This document shows positions 25,164-37,160 of a DNA stretch of 64,000 bases, in pieces. This DNA is from Chaenocephalus aceratus (lineage: Eukaryota > Chordata > Actinopteri > Perciformes > Channichthyidae). The stretch spans positions 30,687,238-30,751,237 of the forward strand of contig CM043789.1 in the NCBI GenBank assembly GCA_023974075.1, given 5' to 3'. Each line of letters opens with the position of its first letter. Position 1 is the first letter of the stretch. Both the position numbers and the translations under genes were made by a program. The notes beneath the pieces were generated by a model. The model had not been told where the DNA came from and searched no databases. It saw only the letters and a program-made list of their open reading frames with translations.

Positions 25164-25560
25164 TGGTGGTTAGCTAGAATCAGAATGCAGTTTATTGCTA
25201 TGTAGCTTTTACACATTCAAGGGATTTGCTTTGGTGTATAGTGGTGCAAATATGCACAACATAAGGAAATAGGTTGTAAAGGAAGGTAACACATATAATG
25301 ATCATAACAAATAAAACGTTTAAAAAAAACGATTAAACATTAAAAAGAAATAAAGTATTTACACCAAATATAAATAAACTGAATAAGCTAACAAACTTAG
25401 TACAATGAATATATGACATACTCCAGTATATTATATTTTAAAGTGGAGGGCTGTGCAGATGTTCAGTGAGGTAGGTAGGGATATATAGAAATGTGCAAAA
25501 TATATGAAGAGAGATGAACATGACAACAATTAACAAAACGATTGACAATAGGTGGAATAA
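25164..25560. repeat. Degenerate dispersed repeat upstream of sys1
   Basis: The sequence begins AGAATCAGAATGCAGTTTAT and continues with a CAAGGGATTTGCTTTGGTG block. Both are typical of a common fish interspersed repeat, which I recognise but cannot classify. The right limit is approximate. Confidence 0.4.
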
Positions 25561-26218
25561 TGTAATGCATATCTTAGTTTTTGTTCAGTGTTAATTAATA
25601 TGCTCAATATTTATTTATAGCAGTCTGTAGTAGCTATAGCTATTACTTACAGCTTGTCGGTTTTCCTCATAATTGATTTTACCTCATACTGTAGCTGTAA
25701 TCAATGTTTGCAGTCTACCTAAACAAGCTGTGAAGAAAACAAACAAACATAAAATAATGAGCTATCTCAACATCCTAAATTAGGAGAACAAAAAACGGTT
25801 CATATTTTTCAGTCATTTAAAAGTAGGTCAGAAATAATGAATAATAAAAACACAAATGTAATCGACAAAGATCAGAGAGTTATTTCTGTCATGTCAGTTC
25901 AAAGATTGCATGATTACATTCTTGACTTTTTGTTGACACTGATAAGAAAGCCTAGTTGATTTTGATAAACCGTAAATAACAAATGTTTGTATCGCTTAAA
26001 TTTATCAATTGTTCTTCATGCAACAAAAACCCTTAGAACAATATGTGTGAAGTGTTACACAATAAATAGCTGCAAGTTAATAGATTTTAATTCATTTTAA
26101 CTGGCTTTCTTAACAGTAAAGGTCAATGTGAGCTTTACAGTTCATATATCCAGTGTTAAACCTACATTTCTGCTCTTTTTTATTGTCTTATTTATGCATA
26201 AAAAAGCTGTTGGGCTAA

Positions 26219-27096
26219 TGCCCCGGCCACACGATGACGAAAACGGCTAAACGCATAGGATTAACGCAAACGCAATCGCAAAAAAGCTTCCGTCCACACG
26301 CAATAGTCATCCGGATAGTGTCAGTCCACACGAGACAGCTCCGTTTAGCTCCAACCGCTGGAGAAGCTGCAGTACATATGCAGGAGCCTGTACGTGGCGC
26401 TGTAACTTCCTCCACAGAAGCAGCGAAGAAGCATGGTTGTCATGGTTGCCCTTCTGTTTATTCTCCGCGGTGGGGGCCGAGGGAACCGGGCAGAGTTTTT
26501 CGCCAGTCAACGTGTATTAAAGTTTAAATCTTCCGACAAATAAAGTGCCGGTCAAAGGTCTTTGTTATTTATTGAGCTTTAAAACAAATGAATAACGACT
26601 CTATATAATATAATAATAAAATACACGGAGCCTCTCTTTTTCCTCCCTCTCTTTGGACAGCGCCAGTGTTTCATGCAGCAGCTGATCCAGTAATGAGTGA
26701 CCCGGCCGACAGTAAAAATAAACATATTTATAACTAGTTTAGGTAGGCTAGTTTGAGAGGTGTCTCCGTCCTGTCGGATCGCGTTTATGTCCATATCGAG
26801 AGAAAGATAAATAATCTGAATTCAGTGTAGTTTACTTTGAGGCGGGGGTGAGCAGCAGAGGTGGAGAGAGGCGGGGCTATTGCCTCATCATTATCAGAAA
26901 ATGCTCGTATAGGGCATACACACGGAGCCGTTTGACCCCCCAGAGCGTTGCGTATGCCGTTCTATCCACCTTGGGACCCGTTATCGTTTCCGCAGTCGTT
27001 TAGTGCCGTATTCGGTCGTCCTCGTGTGGCCGAACGGTCTATATGACACTAAACAGTGACGCAAACGACCGTTTTCGTCCTCGTGTGGCCGGGGCA
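26219..27096. mobile_element. Harbinger-like MITE with TAA target duplication
   Basis: The left end TGCCCCGGCCACACGATGAC and the right end, read inward on the other strand, TGCCCCGGCCACACGAGGAC are inverted repeats continuing into GAAAACGG, with one mismatch over the first 28 bases. The trinucleotide TAA flanks both sides (26216-26218 and 27097-27099), matching the TWA target preference of PIF/Harbinger elements. The 878-bp interior has no transposase frame. The right half carries additional copies of the terminal CTCGTGTGGCC motif. It sits 58 bp upstream of the sys1 exon 2 acceptor. Confidence 0.8.
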
Positions 27097-27183
27097 TAAG
27101 TTTCAAAGTTCAAGTTGTGAAATATGTTCCATTAAATGTCTTTTTTTTGTTTCAGATTTAAGATAACACGCAGGACACCCTGG

Positions 27184-27228
27184 ATGGCCCAGGTGGTAAC
27201 AGGTAACATCCATTGGGCCATATTGTGA
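27184..27228 (+). promoter_or_regulatory. sys1: Upstream open reading frame in the sys1 leader
   Basis: An ATG 59 bases before the sys1 start opens a 14-codon frame with its own stop, 14 bases ahead of the main ATG. It lies in the same exon, after the acceptor at 27155. Such frames often reduce initiation at the main start; an effect here is inference. Confidence 0.5.
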
Positions 27229-27242
27229 AACATCAGTTTGCA

Positions 27243-28111
27243 ATGGCCAGTCACTTCCGCAGCTACATCTGGGACCCCGTCCTCATTGTGAGTCAGATTG
27301 TGTTGATGCAGTGCATCTACTACAGCTTCCTGGGCCTGTGGCTAGCTGGAGTGGACAGTCTGGTGCACACCAATCGGTCCCTGGATCAGATCTTCAGCTA
27401 TGGTGTAAGTAAATCTCTACCAGCAGTAGGACACATGTTGACTCCTAAAATGTTACTAATATTTGCTCTGCTTTGGCAGCATCTTGGTTTTTCATCGATT
27501 CAGGGAAGGCTTTCAATGATGGCATTCTTCTTGAATTCTCTTACCTGGTGAGTCATTTCTTAAATCTTTTTTTGTAAGTCCAAAAACATTAGAGCTGTGA
27601 CACCTTTTACTAAAATGCTGTTGTACAATGTTCTCATGATACAATGGCATAACAGATTTATGACACCTGCACCACTAAAGGATTTCCACCAGAAGGACTT
27701 TATGTGGCTAAAAATAGTTAACATTGAAATAAAAGATCATTTTTATAGATTTGGCAAGACATTGACATTTACAAACTTGCAGAGGCTATTTGTACACTCA
27801 CAAATCTTGTCTGAAACATAAATAAGCATGACTGATTACAATATTTTTCTCTGTCTAACCAATCCTGCAGCGCCCTTGGCCTGTGGTTCTTCATCCGTCG
27901 GGGGAAACAGTGCCTGGACTTCACAGTCACTGTGCACTTCTTCCATATGATTGGTTGCTGGATCTATAATGCACACCTTCCAGCAGCCCTGTCATGGTGG
28001 CTCGTCAATATAGCCTGCATGGCGCTGATGGCTGTCCTCGGAGAGTACCTGTGCATGCGGACTGAGCTCAGGGCCATCCCAGTCAACACTGGACCCAAAT
28101 CTAACCTGTGA
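27243..28111 (+). CDS. sys1: SYS1 Golgi trafficking protein (three coding exons)
   Basis: Coding exons are 27243-27404, 27480-27547 and 27871-28111: 471 nt, 156 residues, the same length as the human protein. The start MASHFRSYIWDP matches the family opening. Four hydrophobic stretches (about residues 11-37, 65-86, 93-110 and 118-140) make it a small four-pass Golgi membrane protein. Conserved blocks are FRSYIWDP, QGRLSMMAFFLNSLTCALG, IRRGKQCLDFTVTVHFFH and GEYLCMRTEL. In yeast and human cells SYS1 binds the acetylated amino end of ARFRP1/Arl3 and brings it to the trans-Golgi, upstream of golgin recruitment. arfgap1, another Golgi Arf-pathway gene, lies 28 kb away, and both map to human 20q13, so the linkage is probably ancestral. 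Confidence 0.95.
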
Positions 28112-28838
28112 ACTTTTCTGGACACCACGCTTTGTGGACGTTTAACCCCTGAGGAACTTGCTCGGAAAAAGTTTTTCACAAATGGAGCACCTTCATCATC
28201 AAAATGTTGGATTGTCATCTCTTCAAGTGATTCACCAGATAAACTGATCTATTTATTCATGGCTGTCTGCATAATGTTGGACAGTATTAACTCTGTAGCA
28301 TATTAAGATACATGTTTTATTGCTTATAAAAGCAGACATCAGTTTACACATTTCTCTGAACCTACATTTTATTCTTAGTAATTCCTTTTTTTGTTTTCAT
28401 TTTAAGTACATCAGCATGAGCATCTAATCTGCTAATTTTAAGATTTGCGATATTCCTTATTTTTTCCATTTCTGTGAACATTGTGAAATCTAACAAACTT
28501 AAACAAGGGACAAAAATGCAACTGAATAGCAACAACAACAGAAATGATCCTCTCTCTTTGTGTTGGTGTGATAACTTGCCTGTTGGGTATACAAACTTGA
28601 CCATCGTGTTCAAGGATACTGTGGTTGTAAAATTAAATAGTTCCAGTCAAATCTCACTGCAATTTAGAGATGAATGTGTGCAAAGTTACCTACAACAACA
28701 TGTATTATGTTTTCTTACAGCTGTATTTATAAGCAGGAACTGATACATTTCCCCATTCGAGTTATTTAAGGTGCTGATGGATTGCTTTCTGTTTCCTCAG
28801 AGCTGCCAAAAACACAGGACACACTGCATTTATTTGCT

Positions 28839-28844
28839 AATAAA
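28839..28844 (+). terminator. sys1: sys1 poly(A) signal
   Basis: AATAAA lies about 730 bases after the sys1 stop. The stretch between them reads as 3' UTR. The short frames inside it lack any family feature. Confidence 0.55.
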
Positions 28845-29735
28845 CTTCATGGTTGGAGATATTGATAACATATTATCTGTCCGCTTATTCTAATTTGAAC
28901 AAGTGATGCGCTTTTTGTTGCTTCCTGGGGCTAGATAATGTAGCTGTTTTGTTGAGTTTAAGTTATTGGTTGAGCTTGACTTGGCCAAACGCTCTCTGGG
29001 AGGCAGTGGTGGAGTGGATATGTCTAAGGCTTTTATTGTGAAAGGGAAATCATGATCTGGGCAGAAATAATTGCTTTCTAAAGGGAAGCTTCGGATAACC
29101 TTTGTAAATAAAGATGGGTGTGTTCTTTTATTTACAGCCATAATCAACATTTACCTAATAATAATAAATTAAAGCAAGCATGCTGTATTTTGCCGCTTTT
29201 TTAAAGTGAAATGTTAGGAAACCAGTGCTTTGTTCAAACAAATATACTTTTGTTTTTTCTAAATGGTTTATTTTTCACTTCCTGGATTAAGTTTGTACAT
29301 TTAGTATTGCTCGATTTAGTCATTGTCAAGTCTGTAGAGCATGTTGCACAGTGGGTGCTGTTTGTGTCCGTCTCTTTACGTCATTATGTATTATGCAGAC
29401 ATAGTGCCCACTTCGGGGACAGTTTGTCAGCCACCACCAGCTGTGCTCTGACAGCAGACTGTCTGTTTGTGACGATGTGACGAGAAAAGAACAGAAATGT
29501 GCAGCACGGGTGGTTTCTGGAACAGCTTTCTAATTCATCATTGGCTTTTAAAAACCTGTCCAAATGAACTGCCTTTTACTTGAGATGTACAGGTTCTGTA
29601 ACGCTTATATTTTTATTCTGTGTGGTGACTGAAAGGGTGGCCAAAGGCAGTGTCTGAAATTGGGTTTCTAAAGTGTAGAATTAAAAAAAAAAAGCTGCAG
29701 GGATTGATATTTTACAGTTGTATAATATTTAGACA

Positions 29736-30005
29736 TTTGGGGAAATACACTTTTAAATGAGAAGATCAAATAACTTTTAGAAAAAGCTAGCTTCTTACAC
29801 CCACTACCTCTTAAGCGTACTCATTAACACATTGTATCTTTTTCGATTTAAACCAAAGTGTTAAAAATGCTGTGGTGTTACCTGGGTCAAATTCTTTCTT
29901 TGATGGGTTTGGTAATAATATGCTTTTATGAAAGTCTTTTCTTAGGTTTTCTTGCAAATAAACTGTTTCTTAATGGTAGGCTAAGCTAATCAGCTGCTAG
30001 ATGTA
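29736..30005. mobile_element. Degenerate fold-back MITE copy
   Basis: GACATTTGGGGAAATACACT at one end, GAGAAGATCAAATAAC, then TAGGCTAAGCTAATCAGCTG near the other end are the same landmarks as in the copy at 32321 and in a common fish non-autonomous element. The terminal repeats are eroded. The rest of 28860-30660 shows nothing I recognise. Confidence 0.45.
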
Positions 30006-30663
30006 TTGCTCGGTATTCACACAATCACGAATGATATCAATCCTCTCGTTTATTTTTTCCAGTGCAGTCCCACCATTTCTTCAGTTGCTGGAAGTTTTCA
30101 AGTGCAATGCTACCTTTGTATTTTCACACAGTTACATTCTTGTAATGTGTTTACATATCTTTCTGTTCTGGAAAGATATAAATACATGTAGAATTATGGT
30201 AAAGTACAATTACTTTTGTGTAGAAGCTGTTTAACAAAAGATCACCAGTCAGTATGGAAATATCATGTAAATCTAAGTCAGGAAACTGAAGGTGAAAAAA
30301 TAATTGGCCATTCTGCTTTAGATGTCAGAGACAGGTCCTCTAATGAGGGGCACACCACAAGCGTGTCTTTAGATCTCTGAAAGGTTTCCACCCCGATCCA
30401 TCCCTTTCCCCTCTTCTGGAAGTGTCCAGGTGGAGAGAAGCAGATGGGAGCTTGCTAACGAGTTGAAAAACACCGGTCCCGATCCTAATTACCAACACTT
30501 TGCTTCAGGGGGGGCTAAAAACAGAAACTCTAGTAAGTGAGTGGAACAGCAGCGAGGACTGGCTGCATCGATTAAAGGCTCCACTGTTTTACCACTTTCT
30601 TTATCTTTAGTTTCCACCGTTTTGCTTAACACACACCCACACTGTATGTTTTAAACACGGTGC

Positions 30664-30669
30664 TTTATT
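30664..30669 (-). terminator. nrn1: Candidate distal nrn1 poly(A) signal
   Basis: AATAAA on the minus strand, followed by a GT-rich stretch (GTGTGGGTGTGTGTT). It would give nrn1 a 2.8-kb 3' UTR covering 30650-33431, which otherwise holds only a MITE, (ATA)n at 33052-33074 and AT-rich sequence. Nearer signals may be the ones used. Confidence 0.35.
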
Positions 30670-32320
30670 ATTACAAACACATTACTTTGCCATATATTGC
30701 TTTATACAGTTGTAAATAGAGTGCTTTTCTATCAGTAAACTGAAAACAAAACATGGATGCTTGTTTTTACATTCAGAAGTTCTCTCCATGTTGGTATAAT
30801 GCTAATGATAACAGTTGTTTTCATGCTTTCTGCACACAAAGGGATGAGAGTCCTCTTTTTACCGTGACCGTACATATTGCTCATGCTTTGAGGACTGTTT
30901 TTGTCATTCTCCGTACCAGACACACACAATGGTTGACATTATGCCATCACTCGTGAAACATGAAATAAATAGAAACGACTAGAACAAACATGCTGGAAGA
31001 GGTGGAGGTGGGTGGATTCAGGATCTGCAAAGATGCTATAACTGCATGCGCAGAGAAATACCACTGCACATGTAGTCCAAGGTATCATCAACAGACTGTT
31101 CATTATTATGAAGTCACTAAAAGTATCATGCATTTTGGATCAAAGGTATAAAATATTCAGGAAATCATCCATATTTTTGAAAAGGCCTATGAGGACCGTC
31201 AAGATTAAAAATAAATATGCAAATGGTGACACAGTTTTTGAAGAACAAACAAATAAAACGAATTGATACTTTCGCTCATTCATTTTCAGTGTGCTCAGAA
31301 TCTATGATGAGCACTGCAATAAAACATCATATTTATGTGAGGTGATTTCAACCTGAACATTGATTTTGTAATATTACAATTTGTGATACATCACACAGCC
31401 TATTGGCTACCAGTGTTACATGAGTGGAGATCTTGCCATTTATTTTTGTTTCAAGCTGTAACAAAGATGCTTTTTTTCTGTCGAGAGTCAGTCGTTCTTG
31501 GCTGCTTCTGAAGTTTCAAATCATGCCAACGTTTCTCAAAGGAATATAGATTTAAAGCATTAAACAGATAACTTGAGCAGCACAGTTGGTAATGTATTTT
31601 GTTTGATATTGTAAATATGCAATTCATTAATCGGTAAATCTGTAATTGAAATACAATTGATACAAAAGTGATTGTATAGATATCTTACAAAAATAAGCAA
31701 TTGTTTTGCTGTTGCATAATATTCTACTCAATTGGTGAGTTTTTCAATTGAAATAAATGATGTGTTTTAGTACTCATAAATATGATTATTTGGGGAGTTT
31801 TCATAATATATCGATTCTTCCTTAACAATCTCTGCAATATATCCACCCATGTGTAGTCTGTATGCCATACTATGTTTATGAAGTAGTTTAAAGTGATGTT
31901 CTGGTGGTGTTTAGTGTCAGGATGTTTTTGGTGTCTTTATAGCAGCCATGCAACATCAGCCACATTGGGCCAAAGTGTTGGAGGGGTAAAGTGGCTTGAT
32001 TGTCACAAGCACAAACATTTAGCACGCTTGACAACAGAATAAAGGGGCTTTTCTCCTTTATCTGGATGGTGTTTATTTGCAGCTTTAGTGTAATAAAGTT
32101 GGAATCCAGTCAGATTAATGTCTGGTTCCATCTTTTTCATGGTTTTTCATCCTGTTGTTTTAATGACTGATAGTGACATATGTATGGGGATATTGCTGTA
32201 TTTTTTTTTGCTGAAATGCTGCTTTAAATGTTTTCTTGTTATGTGACAGGTAATTATTGTATGATGGATTGTTTTTATTTATACAAACTCACTGGGGATT
32301 AAAATCTAGCTCTTGTTTAA

Positions 32321-32614
32321 AGGAATAGTTCCACTTTTTCAGAAATACACTTAAATGTGCTTTTGTGTGACAATCGATACCACCTAGTTGTAGACTAAAG
32401 CTGCTATTATAGTTTTTATTGTTAAATCTGTACTAAGTTGTAAAAAGTTGTGGTTTTACAGGGATGTTTCAAACTATTTATTGGCCATGGGCAGTTAGAG
32501 GAGCTGCTTAGTGCTAAGCTAAACTAACTGGCTGATGGCACTAGCATACTTATATATTTAGAATACAGACATGAGGTAAGTATATCGGCTAAGTCCCAAA
32601 ATGTTGAACTATCC
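32321..32614. mobile_element. Fold-back MITE with terminal inverted repeats
   Basis: The left end AGGAATAGTTCCACTTTTTC and the right end, read inward on the other strand, GGGATAGTTCAACATTTTGG pair as inverted repeats. Internal landmarks GACAATCGATACCACC, GTGCTAAGCTAAACTAACTG and ACAGACATGAGG identify it as a very common fish family. Confidence 0.65.
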
Positions 32615-33051
32615 CATACAACACAATATACAGGAAGAGGGTACAAAAACATGAACACCTTAATGAAAACCACAAATACTGCGTCCTTTACCTGTATGTC
32701 TCTCAACAGTCCACTCTTTGGTGCAATACATTTAAGTATAATTGTTCATAGTCTGCATTTTTATAATTCATATTGCATATAGTGTGTATTTACTTTGATG
32801 TTTTTTCTTACTTATTTTTACAAAATTGCTTCTGAGAGATATATGCAAAAATGTACCTGCACTGTCCTGTACCTGCAAAAAGTCAAACTATCCGTCAATT
32901 CTTATTTAATGTAATTTCATTTTATCTAATTTGATCTAAATTACTATAATATAGTCTTGAATGTAATATAACTAATAAACAAATGTTTTCTAATTGAATC
33001 CAGTGAAACCTAATCAAAACTAAACTTTAGAACCGACAAGAACCAAACATG

Positions 33052-33074
33052 ATAATAATAATAATAATAATAAT
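33052..33074. repeat. (ATA)n microsatellite
   Basis: Seven or more uninterrupted ATA units in AT-rich sequence. Confidence 0.8.
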
Positions 33075-33431
33075 ACAAATAAATATACAATCTTCATTAA
33101 ATTAGATTGCAAGGGTGTTCATGCTTTTGTGTCCACTTCTTGAATATCAGTAACCCAGAGCAACAGGTGTGTGACTGACCTGCTTACATTGTATCTGAAA
33201 TCCTTTGAATACTCAAGTCTGTCTCGGTTGATAAATTGGCTTAAATGTAATTTTCTCAACTACTCAGTTTCTCGACATAAGGGGGGATCAAGCTGAAGTA
33301 TTATTCATCCAAGCAAATATTGATGGCTCTGTGTGATAATAATCCTTATCCTCTTAAATCCTTGGCTTTAGTTTTGAACTCAAAGGACTGACCCAGGGGA
33401 ATGTGAGGCCCTCACCCTCAATCCCCACCAT

Positions 33432-35332
33432 CTATACAGGATACCAGTTGGGCCCGGCCATGATCATCGCACCCATCAGAGGCAGTGTGAGGGCCGCCAG
33501 AGGCGAGCTGATGCTGGGCGAGGAGCTGGGGCTGCACAGGTCGAACAGACTTCCCTGGAAGCGCATCTTGGTGGAGTCCTGCCTCAGAGTCTCCCAGATG
33601 GAGCTCACCTCTTCCTGACAGTCAGACAGCGCTGTGAGGGCACACGTGTGGAAAGCTTCCCAGTGGCTGTGGCAAACAAAAAGATCATCAGATCAACACT
33701 GGCGTCTGTCAAGTGTTTATCCCGGCTCCAGCATGCAGACCTGCACTGTCTGTCGTGGATTAATTCACTTGCAAGTAATCTATCAGTCAGACGGCCACGA
33801 TGGCTTCACGTAAATCAAACTAAGCTTTAATTACCATGGCAACTGCACCGAGAGTGAAACAATATCGCAGATGATATTGCAAGAGGGCAATTTCCGACAG
33901 AAGGCTTATGTGTAAATCTTTGTCTTCAATATACAGTGCTGGGGTTGTAGAGTGCGTGCAGTAACAATGATAAAAAACGTCCCCAGAATTTCATTACTAC
34001 TGCAGCAAAGTCATAAATTATTTAGTATAGTGGCTCAGTGTCTCAGCACCATTTCTCTATTCTCCCTCTGAGATTGTGGCTTCTGCTCTTTTTCTCTCCA
34101 GCATTTTGTGAGACAGCTTCTTCAAACTGTGTCCGTCTATATTAATCCACTAAATCATGCCCTACCTCCAATAAATTGAACAGAAATAAAGTTTTGTGTT
34201 CAGGGCGGAAGATTAGTGGTTTTCACTTTTTATTCTAACACATCACTTTCAGCTTACAGTTTTGCCTTCTCTGGTTTAATGACTCCATCAGTTTAATTAC
34301 AACACATACAGGGGATGTGCCATGTGTGCAAATGCTGCATGCTGTTCACACACTGCCTCACTAATGAAGTTATCATCACCTGCACACGGCTGCCACTCCC
34401 GTCTCGCTCGTCACGTTCTCCTGATAGTTATCCATGCTGTCTCCCAGCTCCAGGACACAATCAGAAAAGTCCTTATAAATGTTCTCACACTTAGCGTCAG
34501 CATCCAAGTCTCCTGACACCATCAGGGACAGAAATACTGCAAAACAGACACAGTGAATGGCTTTATTAGTTATTCATGATAATTCATTTATTGTTATTTC
34601 CTCATTCTGGTTCATTTTTCCCTACCATGTTCCCCACATTATTACAGCTAAGAATCATGCAACTTCTGCTACAATAACTACAATATTAATGTAATGTTTG
34701 TTTTAGTTGTTTCATGAGGCTATGCACAGGTTTTTCATTGCGTTTACTATGGGAATTTAAATTTTCAGGAATTTCCCTTCCTGTCATTTAGTATTCACTT
34801 TATACAAATGTCAGTGGGCATTGGGCTGTGAAGCAGATGTTATCAGACAATAGTTTTCACCACTGCACCCCACACAGTGTTTTACTTTCACATGGGTGTG
34901 TAATGCTCTTTTTCTGATTTAATTGATATAAAACATGTCAATACAACATTATGCAAGAGGATTTACGCAAAGCAAGCAACACTTACAGACAAAATATTAA
35001 GTATAAATATAAAAGTAGCACTTGTGGGACATAAATCGTATTATTTTTGGATATTGCATGTCCATAGGTCTGCACAATAAAGAGACCCCACTATACCGTT
35101 GATGGGTGTACTACAACCTCCACGGTGCAGGTCTCACAACCCCCATGCAACACTGATGGAGATAAAAGATAAGACACATTTCTGATGTGTGAAGATAAAA
35201 AGAGGCAGTTTTTTGTTTTCATACATCCAAAGTGACTCATAGTTTAAATAATACCCACGAAGCAGCTTGAGATATCTTACCCAGGGCAAACGCGAGTATC
35301 CCTCCGATCTTCGTCGACATAAAAAATCCCAT
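33432..35332 (-). CDS. nrn1: Neuritin, GPI-anchored neurite-growth factor (three exons)
   Basis: Coding exons, 5' to 3', are 35281-35332, 34380-34536 and 33432-33666: 444 nt, 147 residues. A signal peptide (MGFFMSTKIGGILAFALVFL and a few residues more) is followed by the six-cysteine neuritin domain: AKCENIYKDFSDCVLELGDS, VCSHWEAFHTCALTALSDCQ and FQGSLFDLC. The tail has a small-residue stretch and then a hydrophobic segment ending GPNWYPV, as expected for GPI attachment. Neuritin promotes neurite outgrowth and synapse maturation. TALSDCQE and QGSLFDLC resemble NRN1 more than NRN1L. NRN1 and SSR1 are also close together on human 6p24-25, which supports an nrn1 duplicate over nrn1-like. The loop between the second and third cysteines (NYQENVTSETGVAAV) is divergent and carries an N-glycosylation site. 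Paralogue naming is not settled. Confidence 0.88.
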
Positions 35333-35498
35333 ATCATCCCATCTCAAGCCAAGCGGAGGGCGCGGGATGCTGCCGAGGCACTCGTGAAAAGCAATTTAAA
35401 AAAAGCGGAGCTCAGTCTCACGGAGCTGCTTATCCGCCCATCATTAACGTGTGTCGGTGTGTATCAGAGATGAAGCGGAGATAAACACTTGGTGTGAG

Positions 35499-35500
<2 letters not shown>

Positions 35501-35538
<38 letters not shown>
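35501..35538. repeat. (TG)n microsatellite upstream of nrn1
   Basis: About 19 TG units, roughly 170 bases upstream of the nrn1 start codon. The adjacent 35560-35720 stretch is GC-rich and may belong to the nrn1 promoter. 35760-36390 is AT-rich with nothing recognised. Confidence 0.85.
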
Positions 35539-35540
<2 letters not shown>

Positions 35541-36396
35541 GTCTTTTTCTGCTCCGGCCGACTGCTGACGTTACCTGCCCCCCGGCGCGCGCTGAGCTCA
35601 TCTTCTTCCCTCTTAGCACCGGACAGCTCTCACCTCCCCGAGGAGGAGGAACCTCCGTACAACCCTCCTGCAACACCGGCAGGACTCTCAGGATGCTCCT
35701 GCGTGTTGTTACCATCCACTTTCTCATACTTTGTATCTTATGTTATCTCAATGTAGGAGCTCCACCCTATTCCACTACAGATGCTTAATGCTGTATATTA
35801 TAAAAGACTGCAGCTATAATATGTTATCAGTCCTGCATGTCCACAATGAAAGTATTGGGTGCATGCCATATTTTACAGCATTGTCTCCTAAATATTTCCT
35901 GGGAATGACAATGTAATTTGGTAGGTCCAATATTACCGTAGTAAATAGTCCTGTGTTATTAAAATGATATAGATTGTCAATTTGGAAAAAATTTAAGCCA
36001 GTATTCAACGTGTTCAATTGCAAAATGAAATAAGATTAGGATCTGAGAAAATATTTAAAGAATCTAAAAAGTAATATGTGAGTATCAACTGATTGGAGAT
36101 AAAGTAGAATAGACTGATCTGTTCATTTAAACTCAAATACATATGTATTTATCATGTATGCATTTTCACTATTTTCTGAGGTTGTGTAGCCCAAACATTC
36201 ATTCGATTGATAAATAATTGTAGTTGGAAACTAATTTCATTTTAAGTTTCCTTGAGTTACATTATCCACTGAAACTGAAGACTGCATAAACATAAGTAGC
36301 ATACACCACCAATTGTCATAGAATACAGATAACTGAATAGTAATTAGTAATATTATTGAAAATAATCATTATTGCAAAATACACTTTGTTCACCTT

Positions 36397-36410
36397 TTTA
36401 TTGTTTTATT
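36397..36410 (-). terminator. ssr1: Candidate ssr1 poly(A) signals
   Basis: Two AATAAA hexamers on the minus strand, about 750 bases after the ssr1 stop codon. The sequence between has no coding feature and is taken as 3' UTR. Confidence 0.4.
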
Positions 36411-37160
36411 TTTTCCTCCAAAAGTAAAGGTATGCAATCTAACAGACAGCATCACCAGCACATAGTAAAAAAAGAAGAAAAAAAGGTAAACCAACCCGCA
36501 GAAACCTCCAGAGAACACTGTTTTAACATTGGTTGTAAATGCAGCTGCATTGCCCCACTGAAACGCAAACGTTTTTATTTTCAAAAACCCCAGGCTATAT
36601 TTGTCTTGATGCTAAAGGCAGAAGTGAGGAAAACTTTTAGAATCAATTGCATCTACTGTTTTTCTTAGCATTAATGCTTGGAAGAACACTGCAGATAAGG
36701 CACAATGGTGTTTACGAGGAGGGGGATTCATCTCATTCAACAGATGAAATAGCAATGTTTTGAAGCTTAAAAATGCAGAAACAAATATCCAAATTAACCA
36801 TTTTGACTGGAACACATTCATACAGACAGTGTCAGATATTTGTAGCGTTTTTTAGTTTGTACCGCAATGCAAAAAGGTTAATGACTTATTGGTTCATCTT
36901 TCACACAAACACAGATAAAAAAGTCCCTTTAAAAATGAGCTGTAGTTCAGTCCCGTTAGTGTCTAAATGGCCTTCCAGTCCGGGATGCTCTCCGGTCAAG
37001 GCTCCAGCAGAGCAGCAGGATGAGATCCAAACAAACATCTTTAGCACTTGGCTCAGACTGGAAATGTTGCTCCATTGTAAATGGGAATCGGGTTACTGTG
37101 GTGAGGAAATTAGCTTTGAAAGCCTGCTGGACTGATGATGACGGATGGAAACGGATGGTT

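Noticed and set aside
35451..35788. Frames with long CVCV or THTH runs
   Set aside because: Translations of the (TG)n microsatellite without start context or family match.
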